A DNA stretch of 11,022 nucleotides from JBDHUX01 sp039809405 (GTDB taxonomy: Bacteria > Patescibacteriota > Gracilibacteria > Absconditabacterales > Absconditicoccaceae): NCBI GenBank assembly GCA_039809405.1, contig JBDHUX010000025.1, positions 1 through 11,022 on the forward strand. The letters are read 5' to 3'. This document shows, piece after piece, positions 1 to 8,561 of this stretch (the stretch's first letter is position 1; every line of letters starts with the position of its first letter). The notes beneath the pieces were generated by a model. The model did not search any database and was not told where the DNA came from. It was given only the letters and a program-made list of their open reading frames with translations. The translations under genes and the position numbers were made by a program.

Positions 1-249
1 GTATTTATTATATTTAATGAGGTTTTTTTCCACCTCGTCTTGTATCGTCTCGACAGTAATAGTATTATCTGGTCCACGATTTCTATAGATAACCTCTAAT
101 TCTTGTAAAATATCTGCAGTAATCATAGGTATATCTCATTTATCTGCCTGGCAAGCATCAAAAGCCTTTCAGATAGCCATCTCAATACGATTAATGTCAA
201 AATCTACTAGAGACCCATTTCTTTTTCTAATTTGTCAAATAGTACTCAT
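1..249 (-). CDS. ATP-cone protein, probable ribonucleotide reductase large subunit (N-terminus only)
   Basis: The first 83 codons are present and the gene runs off the low-coordinate edge. The protein begins MSTIGQIRKRNGSLVDFD and continues with NRIEMAIGKAF and TVETIQDEVEKNL. This is the pattern of the ATP-cone domain: a basic K-R-x-G start, a hydrophobic I-x-x-A-I-x-K-A-F helix, and a closing V-E-x-I-Q-D-x-V-E-K helix. ATP-cones bind ATP/dATP as the allosteric activity switch of ribonucleotide reductases. NrdR also carries one, but it has a zinc ribbon in front; here the ATP-cone is at the extreme N-terminus, which favours a class I, II or III reductase catalytic subunit. The class cannot be decided from this piece. 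Three TGA codons read as Gly (residues 5, 27 and 38). The ATG is the only start consistent with the domain and lies 76 bases after the rpoB stop. No Shine-Dalgarno is visible. Confidence 0.8.
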
Positions 250-278
250 AATTTGTAATATCAATAGGATATAAATGT

Positions 279-284
279 ATTATA
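279..284 (-). promoter_or_regulatory. possible -10 element ahead of the ATP-cone gene
   Basis: A perfect TATAAT (context CACTATAATACA on the minus strand) lies about 30 bases before the ATG of the ATP-cone gene, in the 76-base gap after rpoB. No good -35 hexamer is seen at 16-18 bases. In such AT-rich DNA a chance match is possible. Confidence 0.3.
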
Positions 285-325
285 GTGAAAAGAAATATAT
301 GATTTATGGAGATATATAGGCCAGA

Positions 326-3300
326 TTACTCGTCAAAATCATCAGATATGTCATTCAGCACATCATCAGTATCGTCAGTTCATTTCTTAAGTAAGCTTGC
401 ACCTCATTTTCATTCATTAATCTCTTCTGCGACAGCATCTTCAACTCACTCAAGTCATTTGAGATTTATTTTATTCAGCAATTCTCTTCTTTCTTGATGG
501 ATATTTTCTATCTCATCCTTAGTTAGAGCAGTGATACTTTGACACAATCACTTAAATATATTTGAAAGGTAGTAGTAAGATTCTGGTGTTCAGAAGTTTT
601 GTATTTTTTTTCATCTAATAATCGCATCATAAGTCTTATTCCTACCGTTTATGTCATCTGATTTAATCGTAAGCATCTCTTGCAATATATTTACGGCGCC
701 ATGCGCCTCAAGTGCTCGCACTTCCATCTCTCCAAATCTCTGTCATCAATCTCTAGCCTTACCGGAAAGTGGTTGTTGAGTTATAAGAGAATACGGTCAA
801 ATAGATCTAGCATGTATCTTATCCTCTACCATATGTTCTAGTTTCAGTAGGTACATATATCAGATAGCTACAGGGTTATCATACTTTTCTCAAGTTCTGC
901 CATCATATACATCAAATTTACCGTTAGAGGGTAGATTCGCAGATTGTAACTGATTTGAAAATAAGCTAATTTGTTCTTTACTCAAACCAGAATTCGTAAG
1001 ATTAATGATATCATCTTGATTTAATTCTCAACCAAAATATCTAGATAAATCATCTGCATTAAAATCACTAAACAATGGTACAGCAAAATTATGTCAGGTT
1101 ATCCTTCATATAAGTCATAAGTGATTTTCATATATCTGTCAGATATTCATACGAGATACTACACCAATAGGGTTCAGGATGATATCAATAGGGTCGCCGT
1201 CAGCAGTATATGGCATATCTTCCTCTGAAAGTATAACTGATATGATTCACTTATTACCATGGCGTCAAGCCAATTTGTCTCATACTTCTATCTTACGACT
1301 AGTAGCTACAAATACAATGATTTTATTTTTTACTCATGCCATGAGGTTATCTCACCTTTTACTATCAAGGACAACCACATCCAACACCTTGCCTTCTACA
1401 CCAGATGGCAGATACAATGATGAATCTTTGACATTTTTAGACTTCTCACCAAATACCGCTTGAATAAGTTTCTCCTCTGCTGATAGTTCTCATTCGTTTT
1501 TTGGTGATATCTTACCTACAAGTATGTCGTTTCATTTGACTATAGATCATATTCTAATGATACCATTTTCATCTAGATTTTTTAATTTTGACATAGATAC
1601 ACCTGGTATATCCGATGTAGTTTGTTCTGGTCCAAGTTTTGTGTCAGATACTTCTATCTCAAATTTCTCTATAAATACACTGGTGAGACGATCATCTTTG
1701 ATAAGTCTATCAGATATGATCATAGCATCTTCAAAATTATAGCCACCCCAAGGCATAAATGCTACTTTTAAATTAGTGCCCAATGATAATTCTCAATTTA
1801 CCACAGATTGTCACTCTGCAAGTATATCTCATATTGATATAGTCTGTCATAAGTCTACTCTTGGTCTAAGATGTACCAAAGATTTCTGATTGGACATAGA
1901 AAATTTAGTCAAGTTATACTCTTTGATGTAATTTTTTTTACTACCATAGTTATTATATCTAACTTTTATTATATAGTCCATATTATTATATATCTGATTG
2001 TGTTCATTCTTTTTTCATCATACATATATAACCTCACCATCTCACTCAGCAACTATCAGAGATGTTGTGTTTTTTACTACCTCTCACTCTATCCCGGTCG
2101 CTACGATAGGCGCTTGCGGTTTAATAAGTGAAACTGCTTGTTTCTGCTGCGCAGCAGCCATTAGTGCACGATCCGCATCATCGTGATCTACGAATGGCAA
2201 TGTAGCGCCATCGGCAGATAATAATTGCGATGGAGTAAGATCCACATGGGTTATTTCATTAACATGATAGTAATCAACCTTAGGTCCATACTGATCAAAT
2301 CATCTAGCTGGTAATCTTTTCTGAAGTATATTGCCATATTCATCGACCTGCGTAGTATTGTCTCAGATAGTACACTCATGATCATACTCTGGAGATATCC
2401 GCTCTATACCATCAGATCACTGGATAATATAAGACCTTAATTTCAAATTATCTAATTTATTATCTTTAGCATATTTTAATATTGCATCTACATTTTCTTC
2501 TGTTATGTATTCTCACTCTTTTAGTATAAGTTTTCAATTGGAGCCAACTATATCATCTTCTTCTAGTATTTTATTGATAAGAAATTTTTTTTCAAGTTTA
2601 CACTCCCTAGAAACTCTTACCGCTGGTGTTTCGATAAATCAATCATCATTTATTTTACTATAAAGCGCTTGATGTATAACAAGTCAAATCGGCTGTCATT
2701 CTGGTGTTTGTATAGGACATATTCTACCATAATGAGATAGATGCACATCCCTAACTTCAAATTTGGCAGTCTGTTTTCTAAGTCATCAAGGTCATCAAGC
2801 AGTCAATCTCCTCTTATGTTCTACTTCAGAGATGGGGTTCATATTGTGAGCATATTGAGAAAGTTCTGATGTAGCAAAAAAAGATTTTATAGCGGTATCT
2901 ATTATCTTAAAATTAACAATATCTACTAATTTGAGTTGTGGTCTGACCACAACATACTCTATATTATTTTTTTTTAGTAAATTAACATATGAATTAGTCA
3001 GTCTAGTGCCCTTTTTGATAAGAATGGTATTTTTTATACTAGTATCTTCTTGTATAGGCAAATCATATCTTTCTAATTTATTTTTATTTATAAGTCCATT
3101 GAGGTCAATTAATGAGATTTTAGATCACCCTTTGTATATTTTATTTTTAATTTTAAATGATTCAGTAAAAATATAATCCCTATTTGGATCTAGGACATCT
3201 TCCATAACTATAGATCATAATATTTTTTCATATCTATCTTCTACATTGGTTATTATATCTACATTGTCTGCAGTAATCTCCATGTCATTATTTTCATCAT

Positions 3301-4522
3301 CTTCTTCATCATCTTCTGCTATACTAACCGTAGACTCTTCATCGGATTTTTTTTCTTGTTTATCTTCTATCAATACAATCTTTTGCTCAAGAGGTAGGAT
3401 AGAAAGTTTACCTCTAGTAGATTTCTGAAATTTTCTCATCACTGGAGAAAGATATCAGTATAATAACTCTCACATAGTTTTAACTCTTTTGTTGGAAAGA
3501 TGGTCTGGATCATCTGGAAAATATCACTTTTTATCATTAGCAAAATGACAAAGATATTTTATAGATTCTACAATATCTTCGAGATCTATATAGTTTATGT
3601 TTTTTTTATTACTCAAAGATAGTTTAGTGTTAATTTTCCTTCTGGCTATAGATCATAAGTCTACTCTATCAGATCAAAATATATCTATGATATGAGCGAT
3701 AGCACTTTGTTCATCAACTATCTCGCCTGGTCTAAGTTTATTGTAAATAAACATAGCAGCATCTTGTTTATCTGATGTAGGATCTTTTTTTAGCGTATAT
3801 TCTATAAAGTCAAAATCTTCTTCGTCAAATATATCAGTAAATAATTGCTTGATATCTTCATCGGTTTCATATCAAAAAACCCTAAATAATGCAGTTATAG
3901 GAAATTTTCTTGATTTATTCACTCTCATAGTAATCTCTCACTTTTTTTCTACAACAACGGTAAACCAACTACCATTCTGAGGAAGTATCTTAAAACTATG
4001 TTCGTAATCTCTTAATTCATAAAATATACCATAAGATCTTATTATCTGATTTATGATAACATTCTCTACTCATGAAATAATATAAGTACCAGCTTTGGTC
4101 ATAAGTGGCATAGTACCTATATTTGCTCTTCATTTATAAACTATTTCACTTGTAGTTCTGTCTTTCAGTTCTATCGCACAATTCATTACTCATCAAAAGG
4201 TAAGTTCTTTTCTCTTGCAATTCTCTATGTATCTATCAAGTTCTGCCTCTGTGAGTTCATCCGTATTATCAGAAAAATTTCTCGTTATTTTCAAATCTGA
4301 AATAGATAAAACCAACTTCTCTCACGCTATATCTTCAATAGGAGACACGTCTTCAAATAATTTATTCAAGTAATAATTTTCAAATTTATCAAATCAAAAT
4401 TTCTGAGTATGCAATAGATCTGGAAATTGAGTGCGTTGACCACTAGAATCTTTAACAGATTTTAAAAAAACCCTACTAGAAAAAGCAGAGTTTGAATGTG
4501 ACTTTTGGGTTTGTTTTTTCAT
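326..4522 (-). CDS. rpoB: DNA-directed RNA polymerase subunit beta
   Basis: Complete beta subunit, 1398 aa with TGA=Gly, ATG start and TAA stop (E. coli RpoB is 1342 aa). It forms half of the RNA polymerase active-site cleft. Landmarks in order are: MGELL at 350-354; an insertion of about 150 residues, including an acidic run near 401-411; the rifampicin-pocket region LSQYAHNMNP...EHKRRLTAGGPGGL at 554-581; FEVRDVH and HYGRICPIQTPEG just after it; VAFMPWGGYNFEDA near 920; GDKLAGRHGNKG at 1081-1092; and, near the C-terminus, GQRFGEMEVRALEAHGA. The catalytic/NTP-contacting GRHGNK motif is intact. In-frame TGAs sit on invariant glycines throughout, so a standard-code caller would shatter the gene. 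The C-terminus ends in an acidic tail (residues after the GQRFGEMEV block are more divergent than usual). Upstream is rpmH, 78 bases away. rpoC, the usual next gene, is absent and an ATP-cone gene follows. No Shine-Dalgarno precedes the ATG. Confidence 0.97.
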
Positions 4523-4600
4523 TTACAAAGCAAACTTACAGAAATAAAATAAAGGATATTAAGAAATATACAAAAAAATAAAATACACAAATAGGTCGTA

Positions 4601-4753
4601 TTAGTCTTTTTGAGGAGTAAGCTGATGTCTTCATTTCTGTCTTCTCCTAGAAAGTATATTTCTACCAGTTGAAGTACTCATCCTTACCCTGAAGCCATGA
4701 GTTTTTAATCTCTTAGACCACTTGTATTTTCTTACTCTATTTAATCTTGTCAT
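4601..4753 (-). CDS. rpmH: 50S ribosomal protein L34
   Basis: A 50-aa, strongly basic protein with the L34 signature KTHGFRVRMSTSTGRNILSRR at residues 17-37 (family form: RTHGFRxRMxTxxGRxVLxxRRxKGR). L34 is a small protein of the large ribosomal subunit that contacts 23S rRNA. One TGA codon, at residue 41, falls on the conserved Gly of RRxKGR. The protein starts MTRLNRVRKYKWSKRLK, so its N-terminus is a little longer than the usual 44-46 aa form. The stop is TAA. rpmH normally sits beside rnpA near dnaA/oriC; here it lies between rpsR (88 bases upstream) and rpoB (78 bases downstream). No Shine-Dalgarno is seen. Confidence 0.95.
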
Positions 4754-4841
4754 GTTATATAGACGATATAATCATATAAATTAATTGTTTTGGTTACGTT
4801 GTAAGTGTATCGTGTATAAAAATAATATAAACACTGAAACA

Positions 4842-5045
4842 TTACTTTACAAAAGGCAATAATCATAACTGTCTAGCAAGCAAAATAGCTTTTCTAGCTT
4901 TTTTTTGATACTTAACACTATTGCCAGTATATTTTCTTGACTTAATAAATCAAAATCTATTGGTATAGTATGTCAATAGTGGTAGATTTTTCCAGTCAAC
5001 ATCATCAATTGATACTACAATTTTTGGTGATTTTTTTAATTTCAT
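4842..5045 (-). CDS. rpsR: 30S ribosomal protein S18
   Basis: A 67-aa basic protein. IDDVDWKNLPLLTYYTNRFG, followed by KSRKYTGNSVKYQKKARKAI and LARQLGLLPF, matches the S18 pattern (Y-K-D-v-x-x-L-x-x-y-x-t-x-x-G-K-I-x-x-R-r-x-T-G-x-x-x-k-Y-Q-R-x-x-x-x-A-I-K-R-A-R-x-l-g-L-L-P). S18 binds the 30S platform together with S6, whose gene lies just upstream. Two TGA codons read as Gly: residue 32, in the turn normally held by Gly, and residue 61, in LARQLGLLPF. It starts at ATG and stops at TAA. The usual ssb gene between rpsF and rpsR is absent. A candidate promoter with a perfect -35 lies in the 103-base gap before the gene. Confidence 0.95.
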
Positions 5046-5105
5046 GGTATTGTGTTGATATAAAGATAATATATATTTTATTACTATAAAACAATTTTTA
5101 CTATG

Positions 5106-5134
5106 TACATATTTGTGATAGTATTAGTTGTCAA
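5106..5134 (-). promoter_or_regulatory. candidate sigma70-type promoter for rpsR
   Basis: On the minus strand there is a perfect TTGACA at 5134-5129, a 17-base spacer, then TATGTA at 5111-5106 (a weak -10). It lies between rpsF and rpsR. Predicted initiation near 5098 would give a leader of about 50 bases before the rpsR ATG. Confidence 0.4.
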
Positions 5135-5148
5135 TTTTAGACTTCTAC

Positions 5149-5607
5149 TTAATTAGTTTCTGATTTATCCTTTTCATCTTCTTCCTTCTCTTCCGTATTT
5201 TCTAATTGTTTTTTATTGTTTTTTTTATTGTTCTTTTTCTCATCAACTTTTTTCTTATCTAATTCTTCAATTTTTTCTAAATATTTAGAATTAATTTCAG
5301 AAAATTTATGAAATGGATCATTAGGCTTTTTGGATAAAAATATGTATCTCAAAAGTCACTTTACTAGAGATAGCTTTTTGTTATATCAAATAATCTCTTG
5401 CTCGTCAACTTCTATAAGATAACTTACAAAATAAGCTTGATTATGATTTTTGAGTCACCTTATATTATAAACAGTTTGATATCATATATCATCTTTTTCT
5501 ACAATAGTAGCACTTCAAATTATAGACTCTATTGTTGATAAAGTGGCTTGGACATCCTCTTGTGCAAGTGTTGGATGTATTACTACTACAAATTCATACT
5601 TTTTCAT
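5149..5607 (-). CDS. rpsF: 30S ribosomal protein S6
   Basis: A 152-aa protein starting MKKYEFVVVIHPTLAQEDV, the first beta strand and helix of S6. DIGYQTVYNIRGLKNHNQAYFV (around residues 41-62) and GLLRYIFLSK follow (S6 family: G-r-r-x-L-A-Y-x-I-x-k-...-G-x-Y, then V-L-R-y-L). S6 pairs with S18 on the 30S platform. In-frame TGAs read as Gly at several positions, including the strand turns. The last 50 or so residues form a highly charged, low-complexity tail rich in Lys, Asn and Glu (encoded by 5150-5310), so the protein is longer than the usual 95-135 aa. Such tails are known in some S6 proteins. The stop is TAA. rpsR follows after about 100 bases. Confidence 0.92.
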
Positions 5608-5733
5608 GTGGATTGTGTAATTTTATAATGGTTATTTATATTATAATATTGAATTATTTTTATATAATAGTTTATTTAAGATTAACGATATCTGAATGTG
5701 TATAAGGTTTATTAAATATAAGAGTGAGAATAA

Positions 5734-6540
5734 TTAGAAACTCATCCTATCAAATCATACTATCTTTATATTTCATACTATATCTTTTATTTTTTGAGTT
5801 TCATCTCAAATATAACCCTGTTCTAAAAGCACTATTTCACTATACTTCTTATTTAATTTACCGTTTACGATATTATCAACGACAGACTCAGGTTTACCAG
5901 ATGCAATTACCTCATCTCTAAATTCTTTCTTCATATTATCTAAATTTTCTGATGGGATATTTTCTATGCTAAGATAAGTAGGATCCATAGCAGCTATCTG
6001 CAATGCAACTTTTTTGATGTCATCTTCACCAATATCTCAATTATAGTAAACTATAGATATAAGCTTATCTCAGGCATGTAGATAGGTATAAACATGATCA
6101 GATGGCGTAGGTTTAACGATAAGATCGACAACTTTCATATTTTCACCAAGTTTTCAAACAATCTCTCATACAATAGATTCTATCTTCTCTTTCTTCGATC
6201 AGTTTAATGTTTCATAACTAGCAACATCATCATCGCCATCCATAGCTATATCAAGTATATTATTTATAAGTCATATAAATAGATCATTTTTAGCTACAAA
6301 ATCAGTCTCACATCACAATTTGCATATACCTATGGTATTTGAAGATAATTTGTAACCAAATTTTCACTCTTTGGTCTCTCTGTCTCATTTTTTCATAGCT
6401 GAAGCTAGTCATTTTTTCTTGAGTATCTCTTTTGCTTTCTCCATATCACCACCAGCTTCTACAAGCGACTCTTTACAGTCCTTTAGTGATGCCATAGTGA
6501 TCTCTCTAAGTTCCTTTATGAGGTCTACCGATATATTCAT
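5734..6540 (-). CDS. tsf: translation elongation factor Ts
   Basis: A 268-aa EF-Ts, the guanine nucleotide exchange factor for EF-Tu. Residues 1-45 form the UBA-like N-terminal domain (IKELREITMASLKDCKESL, then the KEILKKKGLASA pattern). The family hallmark CETDFVAKND lies at 77-86 and contributes the Asp-Phe pair that dislodges Mg2+ from EF-Tu. The first core subdomain and YLHAGDKLISIVYYNGD (family: Y-I-H-x-G-x-r-i-G-V-L-V) follow, then VALQIAAMDPTYLS (family: hIAA-x-x-P-x-x-l) and LLEQGYIGDETQKIKDIVG near the C-terminus. TGA=Gly is needed at KKKGLAS, KKGDRETKEG and HAGDK, all conserved positions. It starts at ATG with no Shine-Dalgarno and stops at TAA. rpsB, its usual immediate neighbour, is separated from it by two membrane-protein genes. 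Confidence 0.96.
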
Positions 6541-6593
6541 TTTTATTAATTTATGTATAGATTAAATTGATATGTAATATGTTTTACTGGTCT

Positions 6594-6692
6594 CTAATTT
6601 GAAGTATACTGGACTATTGCTGGTACTATTATAGATCACAACAATCAAAGTACTATAAGTATTATGACAATTTTTTTTATTACTTTCATCAT
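6594..6692 (-). CDS. small single-helix membrane peptide (32 aa), unknown function
   Basis: The frame opens MMKVIKKIVIILIVLGLLG, continues SIIVPAIVQYTSN and ends in TAG. It has a short basic N-terminus (two Lys-rich steps), then about 20 hydrophobic residues and a short polar tail. That is the shape of a single-pass inner-membrane peptide with N-in orientation. Two TGA codons (residues 16 and 19) would otherwise end it, so it is invisible under the standard code. The second Met could also be the start. A TATAAT box lies 21 bases upstream within a 12-base motif shared with the rpsB upstream region. It is 47 bases after the 135-aa membrane gene and 53 bases before tsf. I do not recognise a family. 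Because it is so short, it could be a chance ORF. Confidence 0.5.
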
Positions 6693-6710
6693 GATATAAA
6701 GATATACGGA

Positions 6711-6722
6711 TAATTATATAGC
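6711..6722 (-). promoter_or_regulatory. promoter-like motif GCTATATAATTA
   Basis: This minus-strand 12-mer containing TATAAT (6718-6713) sits just upstream of the 32-aa ORF. The identical 12-mer precedes rpsB at 7921-7910. No convincing -35 is seen. The reuse ahead of two genes is the main support. Confidence 0.35.
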
Positions 6723-6739
6723 GAGGTAATTAAGGTGGT

Positions 6740-7147
6740 TTATGTGTAAAATAATCAAAATATCCAGTTTCATAGTCAGTAAAATAGTTTTGATCAGTTT
6801 ATCTTCATCTTATCAAAGTTTGTGAACATCACCTCTCTTATAAATACAATAAGTAAAACTATAACAAATAATAGTAATATAAATCACACCATCCAGAGAT
6901 ATGGTATCGCTATAAACAATCAAGCACATATAATTACAACAATAGCAACCAAACCAAATCATATAGACTGTTTAAGATGATATATTTCAAACTCTGTCAT
7001 ATTGGTTCTTCATATACTCATGATGATACCAATAAGGAAATACATAAGTAATGATCTTTTCCTCTCTACAGAGCTTGGTATATATACTTTTGAGTTTGAT
7101 ATGTCGTCTATGTCTACTGTAGAATTCATATAATAGTTTGGTATCAT
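6740..7147 (-). CDS. predicted integral membrane protein (135 aa), unknown function
   Basis: The frame starts MIPNYYMNSTVDIDDISNSK and ends in TAA. After a polar N-terminus of about 30 residues come hydrophobic stretches at roughly 32-45 (SLLMYFLIGIIMSIG), 61-84 (SIGFGLVAIVVIICAGLFIAIPY) and 86-103 (MVGFILLLFVIVLLIVFI), then an amphipathic C-terminus ending FYGLGNWIFGLFYT. RTNMTEFEIYHLKQSIGF between helices 1 and 2 has the look of a conserved motif of small multi-helix membrane proteins, with Glu, His, Lys and Gln clustered at the membrane edge. I cannot name the family. Several TGA=Gly codons lie inside the helices, so the gene disappears under the standard code. An in-frame ATG at residue 7 is an alternative start. 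It is placed between rpsB and tsf, normally adjacent genes, and has its own extended -10-like box 25 bases upstream. Confidence 0.8.
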
Positions 7148-7171
7148 AAATTATTTGAGATACAATAATGT

Positions 7172-7180
7172 ATTATATCA
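7172..7180 (-). promoter_or_regulatory. extended -10 element TGATATAAT ahead of the 135-aa membrane gene
   Basis: TGATATAAT on the minus strand is a consensus extended -10. TTGACT lies 12 bases further upstream, too close to act as a standard -35. Predicted initiation is about 18 bases before the ATG. The same TGATATAAT occurs upstream of rplJ. Confidence 0.4.
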
Positions 7181-7215
7181 AGATATCGTAGTCAATCCAT
7201 AGACAAGAATAAAAA

Positions 7216-7878
7216 CTACTTGATATTAAATATATAATTCAAAATAAACTGTAGAGATGTATGACTTTTTGTATTGGATATAATAAGCGAGTTATCTGAT
7301 GCGTATCTATCAAAGTCCGTATTGGATATGATTATATGATCTATATTTATCTTCTCTACTTCATCTACAAATTTGGATAGCATATTGCCATCAACTATTA
7401 TGACTAGCTCCGGTTTTGCTTTCAAATTTTTAACTCATTTATATACCTTTTGTACTTTAGCCAATTCTCTCTTTTTCATTAATTGTTCTTTTTTGGTTAA
7501 TGTAAAAAAGTCATCGCTTCAAACAAAAGATTCCAACTGTTGCATAGATTTGATCCTACCAAATATAGTATTGAAGTTAGTCAATATACCGCTAGGAGTA
7601 TTGGTATAAAAGTAATTTATTCATAACTTTGTGGATATATTTTCTATATCAGGTAGGCAAACCGATTTCTCGCATATTAGCAATATAGGGGAATTTTTAG
7701 CAACATATGAAGATATTTTGTCTTTGGCGGAGTTAAGTTGAGCCTCTATAATATCTGGATCGATAATTATGGTATTCTCATTTTTACCCAGTCGAAACTT
7801 ACTAGTCTTAGGATGACTGTATTTTGATACAGTTCCAATATGAACTTTTTTTTCAACTATCTGATCAACAATTGTCAT
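7216..7878 (-). CDS. rpsB: 30S ribosomal protein S2
   Basis: A 220-aa S2 homologue, on the short side (usual bacterial length about 230-260). The N-terminus MTIVDQIVEKKVHIGTVSKY followed by HPKTSKFRLGKNENTIIIDP matches the S2 opening (L-L-e-A-G-V-H-f-G-H-x-x-x-x-W-N-P-k-m-x-x-y-I-f-x-x-r-n-x-i-h-I-I-D). NTPSGILTNFNTIFGRIKSM at about 92-111 corresponds to R-W-L-G-G-t-L-T-N-f-x-T-I-x-x-s-i. LTKKEQLMKKREL, YKGVKNLKAKPELVIIVD (family: G-I-k-d-M-k-k-l-P-d-x-l-f-v-V-D) and a Rossmann-like C-terminal part follow. The usual WLGG is degenerate (PSGI) and the late V-D-T-N-x-D-P is changed to SNTDFDR, so this is a divergent S2. TGA=Gly is needed at KLGIN, FVGSDD and YKGVKN. It starts at ATG and stops at TAG. 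The next gene is a membrane protein rather than tsf. Confidence 0.92.
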
Positions 7879-7909
7879 AAGATGATAAGATTATAAGTAT
7901 TAAATAATT

Positions 7910-7921
7910 TAATTATATAGC
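7910..7921 (-). promoter_or_regulatory. promoter-like motif GCTATATAATTA ahead of rpsB
   Basis: It contains TATAAT at 7917-7912, about 34 bases before the rpsB ATG, and is preceded by TG (TGCTATATA, which can also be read as an extended -10). TTGACT at 7933-7928 is only 10 bases upstream. An identical 12-mer precedes the 32-aa ORF. Confidence 0.38.
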
Positions 7922-8048
7922 ACCAAAAGTCAATGAAAGTTATTATTTGTAATCTCCTACTTCTACAAAAACAAATCTAATGCTATACTTAGAAGGAATT
8001 AAAGCAATTTTTACATAGAAACAAGTATGAGTCATATAAGTCAATTAG

Positions 8049-8086
8049 TCCTAACTGATTATAATTATAATTTATAATAGTTAGGA
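8049..8086 (-). other. long perfect hairpin downstream of rplL
   Basis: An inverted repeat of 8 bp (tcctaact / agttagga) is stacked on 7 bp (attataa / ttataat), with one bulged base and a 7-base loop. It begins 35 bases after the rplL stop. No U-run follows on either strand, so it is not a textbook intrinsic terminator. A transcript end stabiliser, processing site or weak terminator between rplJL and rpsB are all possible. Confidence 0.5.
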
Positions 8087-8120
8087 TCATTGAATACATA
8101 CGTACCAAATAGCATGACTA

Positions 8121-8498
8121 CTATTTCAAAGTAACTTTTGCTCAAGCTTCTTCAAGCTTTGATTTTATAGCTTCAGCTTCGTCTATTTTTACATTTTCTT
8201 TCAAAATAACAGGGGCTTTTTCTACAAAATCATCCTTTGCAGCTTTCAAATCTACGCCAAGTAATTCTTTTACAGCTTTAATAACTGCAATTTTTTGTTG
8301 ACCTACTTCAGTAAGTTCCACGTTTACAGAATCTTTGGATCCACCTTCATCGTCAGATCAAGCAGCAGCAGGTCATGCAACCATAACACCAGCAGCAGCA
8401 GATACTCCAAACTCTTCTTCTATAGATTTTACTAGTTCGTTTAGTTCTACAACAGATAAATCTTTAAGTAGATCTAAGATTTTTTGTGAATTAGACAT
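8121..8498 (-). CDS. rplL: 50S ribosomal protein L7/L12
   Basis: A 125-aa protein of normal length. Residues 1-35 (MSNSQKILDLLKDLSVVELN, then ELVKSIEEEFGVS) form the helical dimerisation and L10-binding domain. An Ala/Gly-rich hinge with acidic residues follows (AAAGVMVAGPAAAGSDDEGG, 34-53). The C-terminal factor-binding domain runs from about 56 to 125, with KIAVIKAVKELLGVDLKAAK and, at the end, KLEEAGAKVTLK. This domain recruits EF-Tu, EF-G and IF2 to the stalk. The Gly of EEAGAKV, invariant in the family, is encoded by TGA here, as are two hinge glycines. It starts at ATG, preceded only by A/T-rich sequence with no Shine-Dalgarno, and stops at TAG. rplJ lies 63 bases upstream, the standard rplJ-rplL pair. 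A long hairpin follows the gene. Confidence 0.97.
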
Positions 8499-8561
8499 TT
8501 TTTAGTTTATAATAAGTTATGTAAATATTGTTATTAATATATTAAGTTGTTTTAGGGGGTA

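Noticed and set aside
306..2186. Several plus-strand open frames over rpoB (near 306-497, 1179-1463, 1524-1742, 1871-2131, 1998-2186)
   Set aside because: They are antisense shadows of the continuous code-25 rpoB frame, rich in Ser and His from complementary codons, with no family resemblance.
3246..3428. Plus-strand Ser-rich open frame over the acidic RpoB insert
   Set aside because: It is the antisense of Asp/Glu codons (tcatct repeats); the minus-strand frame carries the gene.
326..4522. rpoB as a pseudogene with many stops
   Set aside because: Every interrupting stop is TGA, each at a Gly or Gly-tolerant column, and the frame is otherwise continuous from ATG to TAA. A UCA-anticodon tRNA is present.
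5150..5310. Tandem repeat or repeat element in the T-rich stretch
   Set aside because: It is the low-complexity Lys/Asn/Glu tail of rpsF in frame, not an independent repeat.
8049..8086. Calling the post-rplL hairpin an intrinsic terminator
   Set aside because: No U-run follows on either strand and the stem centre is AT-only.
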